From Marisa cornuarietis (lineage: Eukaryota > Mollusca > Gastropoda > Architaenioglossa > Ampullariidae), in contig SMMW01000046.1 of the NCBI GenBank assembly GCA_004794655.1, positions 8,171,501 to 8,235,500 on the forward strand: a stretch of 64,000 bases of DNA, given 5' to 3'. The translations under genes and the position numbers were made by a program. Under the pieces are notes generated by a model. It was not told the origin of the DNA. It saw only the letters and a list, made by a program, of their open reading frames with translations, and did not search any database. Numbering within the stretch: the stretch's first letter is position 1; each line of letters starts with the position of its first letter. This document shows, piece after piece, positions 36,101 to 51,100 of this stretch.

Positions 36101-39100
36101 TTTTTCTAAGTCATCCGTAGTTTTTGCACCTGTATAAGAATAATTATTGAGCTTTTTTACACTTGTTAAAAATATAAACTGTGACTGATGGTAAGATTAA
36201 ATCAGAAATTTCATCTTCTAAAAAGCCTGGTAAGGAACAACTATTTTATATTTCTTAAAGTCTAGGAGAAAAGAGTGGATGAAATGTCAGTCTGATGACA
36301 GCTGATTAAATCAGGAGGACTGTGGAAGGTACTGAACTGGACATCTCATGCCAAGGTGGTCAGCTTGTCTTCCACTTGCATTTTTATTTTGGTTCTCTTC
36401 TGAGAGCATGCTTGTGATGAAAATCATTAACAGAAGATGATAAAAGACAGAATTTTTTTATTAATGATTAAGATTTTGACAAGTTTTTAGTCATTTCTGA
36501 TGGATACTCAGGTCAAGGAATCAGGATCATGTCAAAAGCCCTCACAAAGTAATAAAAAGGTAATAAATTAGAAATATAAAATATGATAAGATATCATTGA
36601 AAATGAAGATCATCATTACAGTAAAAATTAATCACAGTAGTTGCCTAAAACATTTTTGTTAAAAAGCTGATTTTAGGCAGGAGTTATTAGTGTTTTCTAT
36701 GTTAACTCAAAAGGCTAAAAGTCACATGCACCCTGCAAGTGTTGCAATAAAAATTAAATAGCAAATATTTTTAGCATAATACATATATACACGAATTTCA
36801 CCTTAAGCTTTGTACTTTTAGACAAATGCAGGAAGTATTTCTGTAATCTCTCACTAAGTTCTGTGCTCTTTTTGTGAAATTTGATCTGTCTCATTCCAAA
36901 CACAAACACTCCAGTGACTTTCTGACTATAGCAACAGCATCTGACCTTGGAGTCTTAAATTTTTTTCTGTTTCGCACTTTGGTTTTGTTGCATCAGAGAA
37001 AAGAAAAGAGGTGTTCCTGGTTAATTTCATACTTTGTGCAAACTTCATCATGTGAGTACATCCACTAAGGAAATTAAAATACTGAAAATTCCCTGCATGC
37101 AAGCAAGCTATCATACCGACAAGACATGTTAATGGAAAAAAAAGTATGCACAGCATAAACAAATTGCTAGCTTTCATGACCAAGCAACAATGTGACCACC
37201 ACAAAAACTAGTCTAAAAAAAAGTCCAGCAATAATGAAACCACAAAAAGAGAACAATTCCTATCAAAATCTTACAATCAATAGATTCTTTAGTCAAAAAC
37301 AAACATTGAAATTCTGAAGTCCAACATGTGTATACTCATGTAAGATATCTGTAAGAAGAAGCAGTGGGGCGACACATTTTCATCAGAATGTGAGCCATCC
37401 GAGACCACATGAGTTGTTTCTGTTGGCATCCAATGCATTATTAGCTCTAAACACTGATTCTTTAACACAACAATGTGCAAAACTTGAACAAAATAAATAA
37501 TAATGATGAAGACTTTTATAGCGCATATTCACAGTCATAGAGATCATGCTCTTAGTGCTTAAAATGAGGAAGAGACATGTGAGAGTGAGCATGGTAAAGA
37601 AGGCTAAAGGATACTGCACCATCTTATCTTTATGCAGCAAATATAGTACATGATACAGCATTAAAAGCAAAGAAACTAAAAGAGAACAAGTTGCTGCTAA
37701 GACTATTATCAGGCAGTCCTGAGTTCCATTGTTAAATTAAGTGCTAGTCTATGTACAAGAGTTACTTGCTGGAGAACAAGGACATGACAGATACCAGCAG
37801 CAAAATCATGATAGTTTAAACTAGCGGTCTTGGCTTGTCCCCCAACAGGTAGGTTATGAACCACCCTAAGATTGTGTCTGCCACAGTTCTTAAACATTTC
37901 TCTCAGCAGCCCATCGTAGAAGTAATTGTACATGTATTTTGTTTTTCATTGCCCACAAGCTGATCAAGAACTTTGTGAATTCTGATTGCATTTCTTAGAA
38001 ACTTTGGAGTGAAGACTATCATGTGGCTACTTCAGAATATGCATTATACCTCAGCTTGAAAAGCAATGAAATGCATTTTGGTGCTGTAGCCAAAAGTAAG
38101 GTTTTATGTGTTTGTTTCTTGGATCTTCATTCTGGGCTTAAATTTTGCTACTTTTATTAACTTCTTGTCTGCAATGGCTACTTCTGGAGCTACTATATTA
38201 ATGAGCTGATAAACAGCATAAGAGTAGTGGCTGCTCAAGATGACAGGTAGTGGCTGATCAGCTGATTTGCGTGTAACAACGATGAAAAGGGTGACAATCC
38301 ATGCAGCATAACAATAAAAAGGCTTCTAATCATGCTGGTCTAGAAGACTGACAATGTAGTCTGTTGGCACAGTACAATGATCAAAAGGGTTTTGACAGGA
38401 AGCGGCAGGACAGCCTCTTAATAGGAGTGATCTTAAGCACCTTATCCATATTGCATCGATGCTGACCAAGACTATAGCAACAGAAAAATTTAGGCAATAT
38501 GTTTGTTAAGGAAGACAGAAAAAAAGCATGGGTACGGAATATGAAGTAAGCCCCAGAACCTGAATACATCATCTTTATACAGTTATGACCCCAAATTACA
38601 AAGCATCTTAAGGGTGGGTTGATCCTCATTAAGAAACAACAGCCAGCCGTAACCAAAAATGATAGCTACTTCAGCGTACAGAGTGTTGAGAGTCAACAGG
38701 ACACAACAAGCTGTGGGCATGGAGCTGCATGCAAGGAAGTGAAGGATGCTACAATGCAGACAAGGACAGGGAAGGCAACATGCCCTGCAATTCTAAATGG
38801 GGGTGTTGGGGGATGGAGTAGGGGAACAACCCAGCAACTGTATACCTCGCATGTGTTGCCCAGCATCTACTCCTCTCTCAGTTGAACCTGCCATGGGCAA
38901 AGTACTGTAAGATTTGGCCAAACTTTTGTTTTGCTTGTTGAGATTGTGGTCCTCAGTGAATGCCAATTCGTGAACACTATGTCGTCTGCTGTTTGGCCAT
39001 GCTGCACAAAACAGTATTACTTCCACTAGCAGTTTAAACAACAGGATGGCTTCCAGCTTTCTTGGCATGTTCCAAGCTCAAAAAAAAACAAACAAACAAA

Positions 39101-42100
39101 CCTGCAATACCCATTAGTACGGCGAAAATCTGCAGAGATTTTAGCTCCTTCCTCTTATTCTGAATTTCACTATATTAGTTAACCACGCTGGTTCTTAGTA
39201 GTGACAAGTGGTTATGTGCCTCTTAGTGTATTGACAGTTGTATTGCACAAAAATATATAGGAAAAATAAAATTTAAAAAACTGAGAATTGCAAATTAAAT
39301 ATTTTAATCTTGCATGCGTGTGTGTGAGTGAGTGAGAGAGAGAGATATGAATGGTAAAGGTAGTTCAGTAGCAGAGAAGACAATTGATTATTATAATGAT
39401 ATAATGTAGAAAAAAATTGAATTATTTCACAAAGGTTTCCACTATGTTGGTAAACACTGTTTTTAAAGAGCGCAGTTGCTAAAGAGAGACTTTGGTAAGT
39501 ACCAAGCTTCCATATAGTAAAAACTTGAATGAATGAAATCAGAATATTTTGCTGAAACTAAAACAGAATTCAAATAAAATTTAATCAAACTTGATAACTA
39601 AAACTGAAATGACCTGCTAACATTTACTTCTTTTAATGTTTCATAAACAAAAAAGTTAAAATGAAAAAGAGAAAATAAAAATACATTTTGTTGTAAATGA
39701 AAGTGAAATTTAATTTGTACAGATGCAGTAACACTGATAAAAAAAAAGATTTGGGAGAAAACTAACATCAGTAAGAGGCAGAATTAACAGTAACAAAAGA
39801 AGTAAGATTATTTTTTAGGAGTCAGTATGACTCTCTCTCTCTCCCACACTCACAGAGTCTCGTTTTCAAGAGCTAGGTTCACACTAACATGGATGCTGAC
39901 CATAAAGCACAGATACAATATAAAAAGCCATCTCTAAAGTGACTTGCTTAGATTAAGGGTCATCTACAAGCAAGGTGCTAAAGAGTAATGTAATGTTTAA
40001 AGGAACATTTAGAAACAGGATAACAAATGTGATAACAAAACTTGTGATACATAGTCATATATGCACACATTAGTTTTGTGCATTCATGCATATTTGTATG
40101 CAAAAAACCAGTAGCATTTGTAAAAAAATAAATACATATTTATTATCAGACTATTGCAGAAAAACTTAGTAAAAGATTGTCAGAAACATGTGGCATATAC
40201 AGAGCATATTGTTCATGCCTGTGGTTCTAATAAGCAAAACTTGTAAACTGATGGGTTGTCCCAAACTGTCTTCATCCTCAAGAAATGAACTATCTTAGTG
40301 TATACTCACCAGACTTTCTACTGGCATTGCTTTCACTGATATGCTCTGAAGAGTCGCCGTGAGAACCAGATCCTTGCGATGAGCTGTCCAGCGTTGTCAG
40401 GTCAGGGCGGCTCTTACTACGTCTAGGAGCCTGAAAGGTAGGATGCTGTTGGCGTCACATTAATATTGAGAGGCTACACCAGTCTAACTGCATAGTTACT
40501 AAAGAATGCTTACCTATGGTACACTTTAGTGCTGTATTTCTATCAGAACAGAAGCCAGTTGCCATACCTTTCTGCTTTGACTAATGTGGGTATACAGATT
40601 AAAAAAACAAGCTTTTATACTTTAGTTCTGACGGAAAAAAGGTTTTTGATAATTTATTTTACAAATCTGACTTTAATTGAACTGAACTACAAAACAGACA
40701 TCATGCAAAACTTTCCACCAGTTTTTTGCATCTAATTAAACAGCTTATGTAAATCAGTTGCTTTGCTCTTATGTAGTAGTGCTCGTGCACATGGTATGTG
40801 AAGGAGGTGGATGTGAAACACTATTTGTCTGCTGGGCAGTATATCAAAGCAGACTGGAGACCATTTTAAGTACATCTCGTTTGAAAAAGAAAAGGTTACT
40901 TGCTGTGAGCTTGTTTTCTATAGAGACAGAGGGGACTGCTTGCCACGAGTCTGTGCTGTGTATTGAAAGCTTCATCCATCTATAATTCTGTCTGTGAATT
41001 TAGCCATGCAGTAACTACCCTTCTATAATGCAGTCTGTAAATATAGTCAAGCAGTACTTACCCTTGAAATAATGTTTCTTGCTTTCCTGGCAAGCATAGC
41101 ACCAATGCTCTTCCTACAATGAAGCAGACACGAATTTTCAAACTTTACTTTTTCCTAAACAACATCAGTGAAATGACTAATATTACTTGAGTAGGTCATT
41201 TGAGCCTACTTCTAGCTTATGGTCTATTTCCACAATACCATCTCATGAGAGATTCAGGTGTGGATGTCCATAAACAACAAGAGGAACAGAAGACAGGAGT
41301 CACAGAATGCTCACTTTTTTGGTGAATTCATCCTGTTCTTGTAGTGCTCCATAATCTTCTCCTCCAGCCTTTCTTTCTGCCTCCGCAGCTCAGCCAGCTT
41401 CTCCCTGATGTTGGTATAGACCAGTCAATGTAACCACCAGTGCATGTTCATACCACTGTATGTTAGTACTAGTGTAGGTAACAACTTAAGTACCAGTGTA
41501 TGTTCATACTACTGTTAGTACTATTTTAGGTAACAACATACGTACCAGTGTTTGTTTATACCACTGTATGTCTGTGTCAATGTATGTGGGTATCGATGTT
41601 AGTACTAATGTAGGTAACAATGTCAGTACCAGTGTATGTTTATACCACTGTATGCTTATTCCAATGTAGCTGGTTATCGATGTATGCCAGTGCCACTGTA
41701 TGTTAGTACTAATGTAAGTAACAATGTAAGTACCAGTATGTTTATACCATTATTTACTCCAATGTAGCTGTGTACCAATGTTTGTTAGTGCCACTGTATC
41801 TTGGTACGAATGTATGAGAGTACTAGTGTAGGCAACAATGTAAGTGCCAGTGTATGTTCATACTACTGTTTGTTCCAATGAATGTGGGTACCAATGTATG
41901 TGTTAGTGCCACTGTTTTAGTACCAATGTAAGTAACAATGTATGTAAAGAATCTCAATCATTTTAGTTAATTGTGCTTCTCAATGCAGATCACAAACACC
42001 GAATTCCCTAAAGAAATAAACTGTTGAAAGTAACGTATGTGAATGTCCCTGCATTTATTTTTTCACCAACACTTGGGACATTCCCCTCTCCATTCCTCCT

Positions 42101-45100
42101 ACAAACACACCATGACAAAGGGGGACAGATGTCAAGGTCACTCACATGTAACCCTTTGCCTCTTCAGCATACTGATCCTTGCTATTAAGGGCCTGTGTCA
42201 GCAACTCTTGGTTTTGGTTCAGCAGTTGCTTGATCTGCATCAGTAGTGTCTGATTCTCGTTCTCAAGGCGCTCGTTTACCTGGTACATTGCCTGCACCAT
42301 CAAATAAAAAGAAAATTAATAGGTGTAATCTCCTTTATGCAAGGGAAGGTAAAACATCTTTCACAAATGTTACCACAGGCAACCTTTTAGAAGAAGATAA
42401 TCTGCTTCATTTGTTAGCACATGGTTTCAACAAATAGTGACCCTCCCCACCCCCCCAGCAACAATACCTCCCTGATTGTTTATTGCCACATAATGGAAGA
42501 TCACCTTTTGGTTGAAACACTAAAAACCAAACAACATCTTTACAAACATTATAACAGTTGCTACAAATATTAATCTTGAACGAAAAAAAAAAGGCCATTC
42601 ACCTCAAGTCTATTTTCAGCCTTTTCCACCTCCAAGACTGTGGACGTTAGCTGCTCCTTATACTCAGTCAGCTGTCCCGACTGTTCTGTGTGTTTCAATT
42701 GCAGAGAGTTTAGCTCACTTTTCAGCTGTTTATGGCTGGCCAGCGAGTCAGCGTAATCTCTGCTCAGTCGATCATAGGCAACACGCAGCTGGTTTTGCTC
42801 ATCTCGTAGGCGGCTGTAATCTGCCTGGAGGTTGCCTAGAGACCTCTTTTCTGTCTGAAGTTCCTGGCGTTCATTTTCCAGCAGGTCTCGAATCTTGTTG
42901 ACATCATCTTTCCCCTGGTGATATTGTACAATACGCAAATGGGATAGATAGGGAGATGGACAAATAGTTAAACAGATAGCTAGTCAAAACAGCACTGAAG
43001 AAATTCAACACTCTTCACATTCCAACCAACTTCCCATCATGTTGTCTTGAAACAAAATGGAATTTGAATTTAATGGACTTTTCATAAAAACTGACATAAA
43101 CATATCACATGGAATTGTGACTGCTAGGTAAGTCTAACAAATCTGATGATAAAGGCATTGTTGGCAATTAACCTGCAGAAATGTGTCCAGCTGTTCTTGT
43201 GCATCTTTCAGCTCAGACTTGAGTGATTTGTGGATGGATTTCAGAGACCCATGTTCTGAGATGAGCTCCTCGTACTCCAGCGACAGCTGTTTATGCAGAT
43301 CTTGCAATGACTCATAGTCACGAGAAAGGGCATCTTTACGCCTTGATAAGTCTTCCTGTCGCTGGATGAGAGCATCGTGTTCGGCCTCCAAATTTGCTAA
43401 CTGTGTTTGAAGGTCGGATTTTTCTGACGCCAACGAAGCACTCTTAGACTGTAAGGTTGTGTTTTCCACCTGAGCAGACATGATTGAGAGTAACAGACAA
43501 TATGACAACACCTGATTCTTTGTGCAGCTCTACTATTTAGTTAAAAATCAACAGCCACTAGTGTCATAAAATAATAAATTCAGAACAACATTTTAAAAAT
43601 GAAAAAAGAAATATTTGCACTAAGAATATTTTAGAAGAATTTTGTGCACTTTATAGAAGAACACTGCTCAAGACAGAACCTGAAAGGAAGAATCATCAAA
43701 AACCATATCTTTCTGTCAAAAACAAAACTTGGCTAAGCCTTCGGTTTCAAAATTCATTTTTACATTTTTTTACAGTGGAAAAAGTAAACTCTTGATAATT
43801 TCTGAAACAAAATTATGAGCATAGTAAATGTTTCACATATGCTGTCAAAATAATATAATTAAAAACAAACAAAAAACATGCCAAGCATATGGGGCCACGT
43901 CCCCAGTCATCATATGCTAATTCAGAATCAGGCTGTAATACCAAACCACCATTTTACCTGCAGCTGTGCTTTGTGGGACTGAAGGGAATTGACCTGGGCT
44001 TGCAAAGAAGTGCTATGTGATTGCAGACCAGCTGCTTGCTTCTCTAATTTCTGGCACTGTTCGGACATAGTGCTCAGCGTAGCCTGTAAGTTGCTCTTGT
44101 CTGCCAGAAGGGTGGCATTCTGGTGACAGGACACAAACCATAATAACTTGAGAAGGTAAACCAGAAACCATGGGTCTAAGACAAGAAACTAGCTTAATGA
44201 GACTGCTGATAATGACCTAAATCATTAATTGCTTTCATTTTCTCCTGATGACACAACGGATCCTGGCCATTGACTTTCTATTGCTGCTGATTTACAACTC
44301 AGGTTGCTGATACAAACTATATGAAACTTAAGCTAGAACAGTGAGGCAAACACTTTACAATTTTACCATTGTACTTAAGGCAAAATTAACAAGAAGACTA
44401 AGAACAGTGAATGAATAGGCAGCCAAATATCAATAAAGTGGTTAAGTATGTATTTTTTTTAAACTCTCTTTTCTTTCACAAAATGAAATCTACATAACAA
44501 TTCCAAACCAGCTGTGAGATAACAAAATTGCATAAATGAAAGCCTCCATCATCCGCAGACATGTTAAAGGCCATTATTATACGATGAGAGATGACGTGAA
44601 GGCCACACTAGAGGTCAAAATAAAAGAACACCAACCGTTCTCTCCAACTCCACCAGGTGGTCTTTGAGTTCCAAGATCTCCTTTGTGGGTTGAGGTGGAT
44701 GGGCGTGCACATACTGTACTGTAGTTCTCTGGCTGTCAACAGTCAAATCAAATCAAGTACCTGCTTTTGGAATCTTTGTCTAGAGAGCAAACTACTTCAG
44801 GTGGCTGTCACATGCAGATGAGTGAGTGTCTATGTGACACTGACATTAAAACCCAGAACACATATTGCAAGAATAACCCCTTCACATAGTCAAGAGACCC
44901 ACTGAGTGCCCTAATGCAAGCACTGGGAGAGTAGATTTAACTTAGAAGGAACTGCCAAGTTCATCAAGGCAATGGAAATTCATGTGCCATTCCCTTCAAA
45001 CCACTCAAACATTTGAACACATAAGACAACTTTACCTGTCCCTTGGTGTGTTGACTGTCTCTCTGCATGCCCGTGAGGCCACTTCTTCTTCATATCGTTG

Positions 45101-48100
45101 TTTGACGGCCTCACTGTCCAGCCTGACATGCCGCAACTCTTCTTGCAGTTTAAGGTTACGATTCTTGGATTCTTCAAGTCTGAATAGGATAAAGGGAACA
45201 ACAGAAAGGAGAATATATGACACTTACGAAAAAGAAAATCTCGGCATAAAAACAAAATAAGAAATAAGAAATAGTCCCAGAACAATCAAAATATTACAAA
45301 ACAACACATTTATCTGATGTTTACCTGATCTCCAGAGCCTGAATCTTCTCATCTTTGATCTCACTGTTCTTCTTCAGTGTTTCCTGCATCAGATTCTCTA
45401 GGGCCTTCAGTCGACTGTAAAGAAAGACAAGAAAATTGTGTTTAATGGATGCAGCTGAACATAGCTGATGCTATAACACAAAAACTGATGAGCAGCCATT
45501 CACTCACTTTTCATCCTGAGAATGTTCGGCCTGTGCCAGCTTCTGCCTGTTGATACCAATGTGCTCCAGCTCTTGGTTGAGCTTCTCCAGCTGGTTATAT
45601 AATTCCTGATTTTTGATCTTCTCCTTCACCAGCTCCTGTACATTGTGTGCAGCAAATTCAATGACAGCTTCCTCATTTCACCTCATTTAATTTCCAAATA
45701 ACCATATAAACGTGGTTTGCTACCTAGCTCATTAGCTAACATATGTCACATCTGCCACACCACAGATCAGCAAATAATATCACATACCACATCCTTACAT
45801 TCAGTGATTGCAAACTTTATTGATTCCAAAATTGTAAACCCCCTGCATCCCCATGGCTGGCTGATTACACTTGCAACAAACCCTGGACTGACTGTATTTG
45901 TTCTATCCAAACACATAAACACACACATGCAGACACGAAAATGCAGACGTCAGTGAACAGTCTGGCTTACAACCATAAAACCAACAGGACAAAGGTTTGA
46001 CACCAACTTCTCTCAAAGTGGCGATAGTCTTCCTCTCCGTGTTCATCTCCTGGAACATTTCCTTGTTTTCTTTCTCGAGCTCCTTCACTCTTGCCACTGT
46101 GGTTTGTAGCTGCTCCACATTTCGCTTGGCCATCTTGTAATCCTGTTCCAGTGAATGCAACTTTGTGTTTATTTCGTCCAGTGATGCATCCTTCATGTCC
46201 AAAGACTGGCGCAGCTTGCGGTTCTCCTTCTCCACGGCTGCCTTTTCCTTCCGACACTTGTCCAGCTCTCCTTCCAACTCCTGTGTTTCTTTTTCGCTGT
46301 CCTCAAGCTTTTTGGAAGACACCTTGAAAGACTCAATCTGATTCTGCAACTGCTCATTTTCAGCCTCAATGTCGGCATTGTCTTTCTCTAGCTGCTGTAG
46401 GCGATTCTTGGTGGCATCTAGTGTTTTCTGCATCCGCTGGTTCTCGTTGTCCAAGTCCAGAAGTTCAAACTCCAGCTGTTCCTGTTTAGCCTTCTGTGCT
46501 TTCTGAGATTCCAATAACTTCTTCACTTGCTGAAGCTCCTTGTTCATCAAGTCTTTCTCACTTTCAAGTTCTGCCACTTTGCCTGAGGAAGTTTTGAGGT
46601 TCTCAATAGTCCTTTCTAGTTTCTGTTTTTCTACAGTTAAGTTTATGTTGTCCTTCTCCAATTCTTCTGTCTTTTTTGCTTCAGCCTGCAAAGATCCAAC
46701 TGTTTTTTGAAGCTTCCTGTTCTCTACTTCCATGTCAGACAGCTCCTGCTCCAGAAGTTCAAATTTATCACAGGTGTGCTGCAAGGTGGTCACTTTCTGA
46801 TGCAGGTCACTGTTTTCTTTCTCCAGAGCACTGTTCTCCTGTTCAAGCTCAGAAATACTGTCAACATTTTCTTTGAGCTTGGCATATGAGCGATTTAACT
46901 GCCGACTCTCAAACTCCATCTTGGACAGCTGAGTGTTCTTTGTGTTGATAGTCTCCAACAAACGCTTGTTCTCACGCTCCAAGTCCTTCATCTTGGCATC
47001 GTTGGTTTTTTCACTGCGCTCACGGAGGGTCTAGTTGGCAACAGAAAAAAGTGATGCTACAAATGAGAATCAAAAGAACACAAAGTATGCATACGTTTCA
47101 AAGGGTCCAGTCTAAGGTTGTAACGTGGTGTGACTAACAAACTAGTAACTTACTAAAAATCAAAACTAATTAAACACAATTCTGACAGATCAAAAGTTTA
47201 GATTTTCTAAAAGACTTAACTTACTAATTAATTGTAGCAATAAGAACATAAGCAGAGGGTCAAAAAATAGCCCTGCTCCTCAATCCTCATAAAAAAGCTT
47301 CACAACTATGAAAAACCCCAAGTTTCCTAACACAACCAATTTAAAAGAAAAAAACTCAGCACATGAACTCTTAAAGCTCTAAGCGTTTGGCCAACACCAT
47401 TAAAAAGATAGGCATTGAATCACACAGCTGTGGACTTACCTCTATGACCTGATTGAGCTGAATGTTCTCTTGCTCCAGTTCATGCACCTGTCTGTCTGCA
47501 TTCTCCTTGACCATTTCTAATGCTTGCTGCAGCTCCCTCTTCTCAACATCTCGCTTTGTTTGGTCTTCTTCTGCTTCCAGGAGTTTCTGTGTGGTCTCCT
47601 GCCACAGTAAAATTCAAACATGGACTCTACATTAAAAGGGCCATCTCCTCCAGCACCTTTACTGAAGAAGTGCCAGCATTTTTTCCCCCTCTATTATGCA
47701 TATGTCTACATGCTTAGTATTATCGACTCTTGACAAACAGCACTTTCTAAGCACTCTCTCAGCATATGAAGCTGGCTTTCCAGTGGATCCCTGCACACTG
47801 TGGCTTGTCGGGAAATGAGGAGGCAGACAGACTTGCCAGGTATGGCAGCCAAATCAGGCAATCTGCTAACGGTGAACCAAAAGCTCTGCTCAAGCACCAC
47901 TTCAAAAGCCAGTAGGCAGACAAACACAACCTGCCATCAGACGATCATGTTAAGTCTGAAATGCCACCAAACCATCAATCTTCTGCCAGTGCACTGGACA
48001 CTGCCAACTGTTTGCACACAGTAACTGCCTAAGCCTGTCACTGAAGACCGACCATGTAAGACAGGTCTGCACACCCCTAAGCATGTCCTGCAGTTCTGCA

Positions 48101-51100
48101 CCCTACACATACAGGCATTGACAGAGCTACGGTCTCAGTAAGCCACACTCCCAGAGAAATTTTGAGGCACCAAAGTAAAAATGGAAAAGAAAGTCCACTT
48201 TATAATCACAACAAAATGAGAAGATGACAGGCATGCTCTCTGGAATGCAGAAAAAGAAAACTAACTCTTGGTTCTGCAAATTTTCCAAAACATGACTCCA
48301 CCATTTAATTTGCAGTGATCACTCATTACCAACAGTTCTCAGCTCAAGACTTTGCACTCTTTTACATCACTGTGATTGTCATGAATTACTGCAGGGTACA
48401 GGGCAAAGAGCTTGCCTGCTGGCTGTGATACTTTTACCATGCCACTGACGATAATAATAATATTCACTTATATAAGGCCATCTTCAAGCCCTATAGGTAA
48501 GCTCACGGTGCTTCATAAATCACATAACCCTAACCCTAACCACAGATGAACATGACAAATGTTGACAATGATTATTATTACTACCTGTACGGACTCCTGA
48601 AGCTTTTCAATGCGTTTAAGCAGGCGCTGATTCTCCTTTTCCAGCTGCAGATTCAGCTCTGCAGAACGAATTAGAGCACCTTCTTCCATTTCTCGCACTT
48701 TGGCTGACAGCCGCTGGTTCTCCAGGTCTAATCGAAGTATCTTGGCATTTGAGGTCTCTGTAAGCTGGTCTGACAATGACCCTCTCATGCCTGAACCAAG
48801 GACAAAAGCAGAAAAAGCTTACTTGTAGACATGGGTGGAACTGGGTAGCTGTGTGTGAATCTACTACTAGCATACTTTCATTCACCAGATTTTACACCCA
48901 GGTAAATTTTCAGTTTGTAAAGTCTTTACACTCTATACTATCTTAAAAGGCCTGTCTGTCTGGATACAGCAGCAATCTTTCCATTGGCTGTTAGCAAACA
49001 TTTTTAGCACTCCTAAATTAATATTGCCTTCAGCTTCCTGTAGCAATTAGTAAATGTGAATGGTGTATATGGCCAATAACAAAATTTTAAACATGCATAT
49101 ATAAGCAAAGGTTCCAGTGCACGTATATAAAGGATGAAAGGTAATTAGCAGAACAGTAATGAGGTCAGCATTAAAACTTTGCTACTAACCTCCAACCTTT
49201 GCCCTTGCATCTTCGAGTTCTTTTTCCAAGCTGGCACTCTCATTCATGCTTGACTTCTTTTCAAACTCTAACCTTGCATTCTCCTCAGTCAGCATCTCGA
49301 TCCGTTCACGGTCAAGATCACGTTCCTGACAAGAAAATCACAAAATTATGATGTCTTATCTGCATTGCTAAAAGAACAGACTTTTTTTGTTTAATGGCTT
49401 TAAAATACAGCACAATATGAACTACAGGATGTTTGAAAAAGATGCGAACTCTAAACAATTTCTCGGTTTTCCATTTTTGGAAGTAAAGTGCCTGTGTGTC
49501 ACATCGTTTATTATTATTATTTTTTTTTGTAACCTACTGCTTTAACAAGAAGACCAAAGCTTTTTACAGTCACATATATACAGAAATTCTCTAAGAATGT
49601 ATTTAACACTGAGTTAACACTGAGCTAAAAGCCCAACTAACTGATTAATCACAATTCTCAGCACTCAATTCATAACTTGTTTTTAAGCATGTTACATGAC
49701 TGTCCCCTTCAGTGTTACTGTCATCCTGTTCTGGGTTGCTGTAAACTGTATCTACAGATTCTATCATAGTGGCAATCAAGTTTGATATCACTTCATTTTT
49801 TTTTGTTTAAATGGTGATTTTGTACTTACTTTTTAATCAAAATATGAAAATTTGTGCCAAAAATAAGGGACTGTATGATGAAAGAAATCTGTGCAAGATT
49901 ATTTTATGAATCTTAACGCAGCATGGCCTCAACAAGTTTACACCAAACTGTTTCCTTAGTGTAAGTATTGTGCCAGGTAAAACGGTCACACTAACAGCTA
50001 TTCCTGACAAACTTGCATTGAGCTATACTGATTAATAATAATAATAAACATAGTGCATAATCATGCTCACAAAGGAGCATGTTCTCAGTGCTTGAGACAA
50101 GTAGGAGACATGGGCAGCATACAAAGGATGGAAGAAGAAACAACCATGAAGACAAGAAATAAAAGACAAACACAGAAGACACAAAGAGAAATTAGGCAAC
50201 AAACAGTAAGGATGGGGAGATTACCCCCATTAACTAGTTTTTGACAATGTAAAAAGAAACCTACTGCATAAAGCTCTTCAATTTGTTGACGGTATTTCAT
50301 AAGCTTATTTTCTAGTTCTATAACTGTCTCAACGCGTCGCCGGCTTGTGGCTAGCTGCTCCTCTAGCATTGTGCGTGTCTCGTCTAGGATGTGCACTTCT
50401 TCTCGCAACTCCTGAAAATGTCAGTCTCCAATCATTAGCACCCAGACATAAAAAATATTTACAAAGATCAAAGCATATGCACAATAATTTTGTCCCTTGC
50501 TTAAAAAGAGGAATACTGTAGAAAACTATAGCTCATGTGACATTGGGTCTGAAGTAAATCTAAATAAATTAAATATGAATGACAATAAACACAATTTCAC
50601 TCCATCAAGAAACAAACAACAACCCCCCAAAAAAAAGGTTTCGAATTTGCTTAAAACTGCTCAGAATGGCAAAAATTCCTTAAGTGCACTACACTAACTT
50701 CAGGATAAGGCAGTAGTTATTTTCAGAATTAAGATTTTCTATGCTTTTTAGCTGCTACCCCAATGCATCCAAATTCTCACAAATTACAGACAATCCCTGG
50801 ACTACTTGTCCTCCACTGTGCCAACAAATTACACAAACATCAACAAATTTGCTTCTGTGCTAATGCCAGCACTCCCGCATGGCCCATGGGATGTCTAGAA
50901 TACTAGATATTAGGTGAAAGCTGAGTACACATGGTCAACAGCTGTTTTTTTTCAGCACTGACTGTGGTTGACCCTCAGAATTCATGGGGGTTAAGCATGC
51001 ACAGACCACAGCAAATATGGAAAATCTGAGAACACTTGGTCCAGCAAAATCTTCTTTTAATATTGGTTAGTACCAATACAGAGAGTAAGGCATTCCTAGA

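Noticed and set aside
48526..48541. short telomere-like CCCTAACCCTAACC
   Set aside because: Only about two and a half units; too short to call an interstitial telomere.
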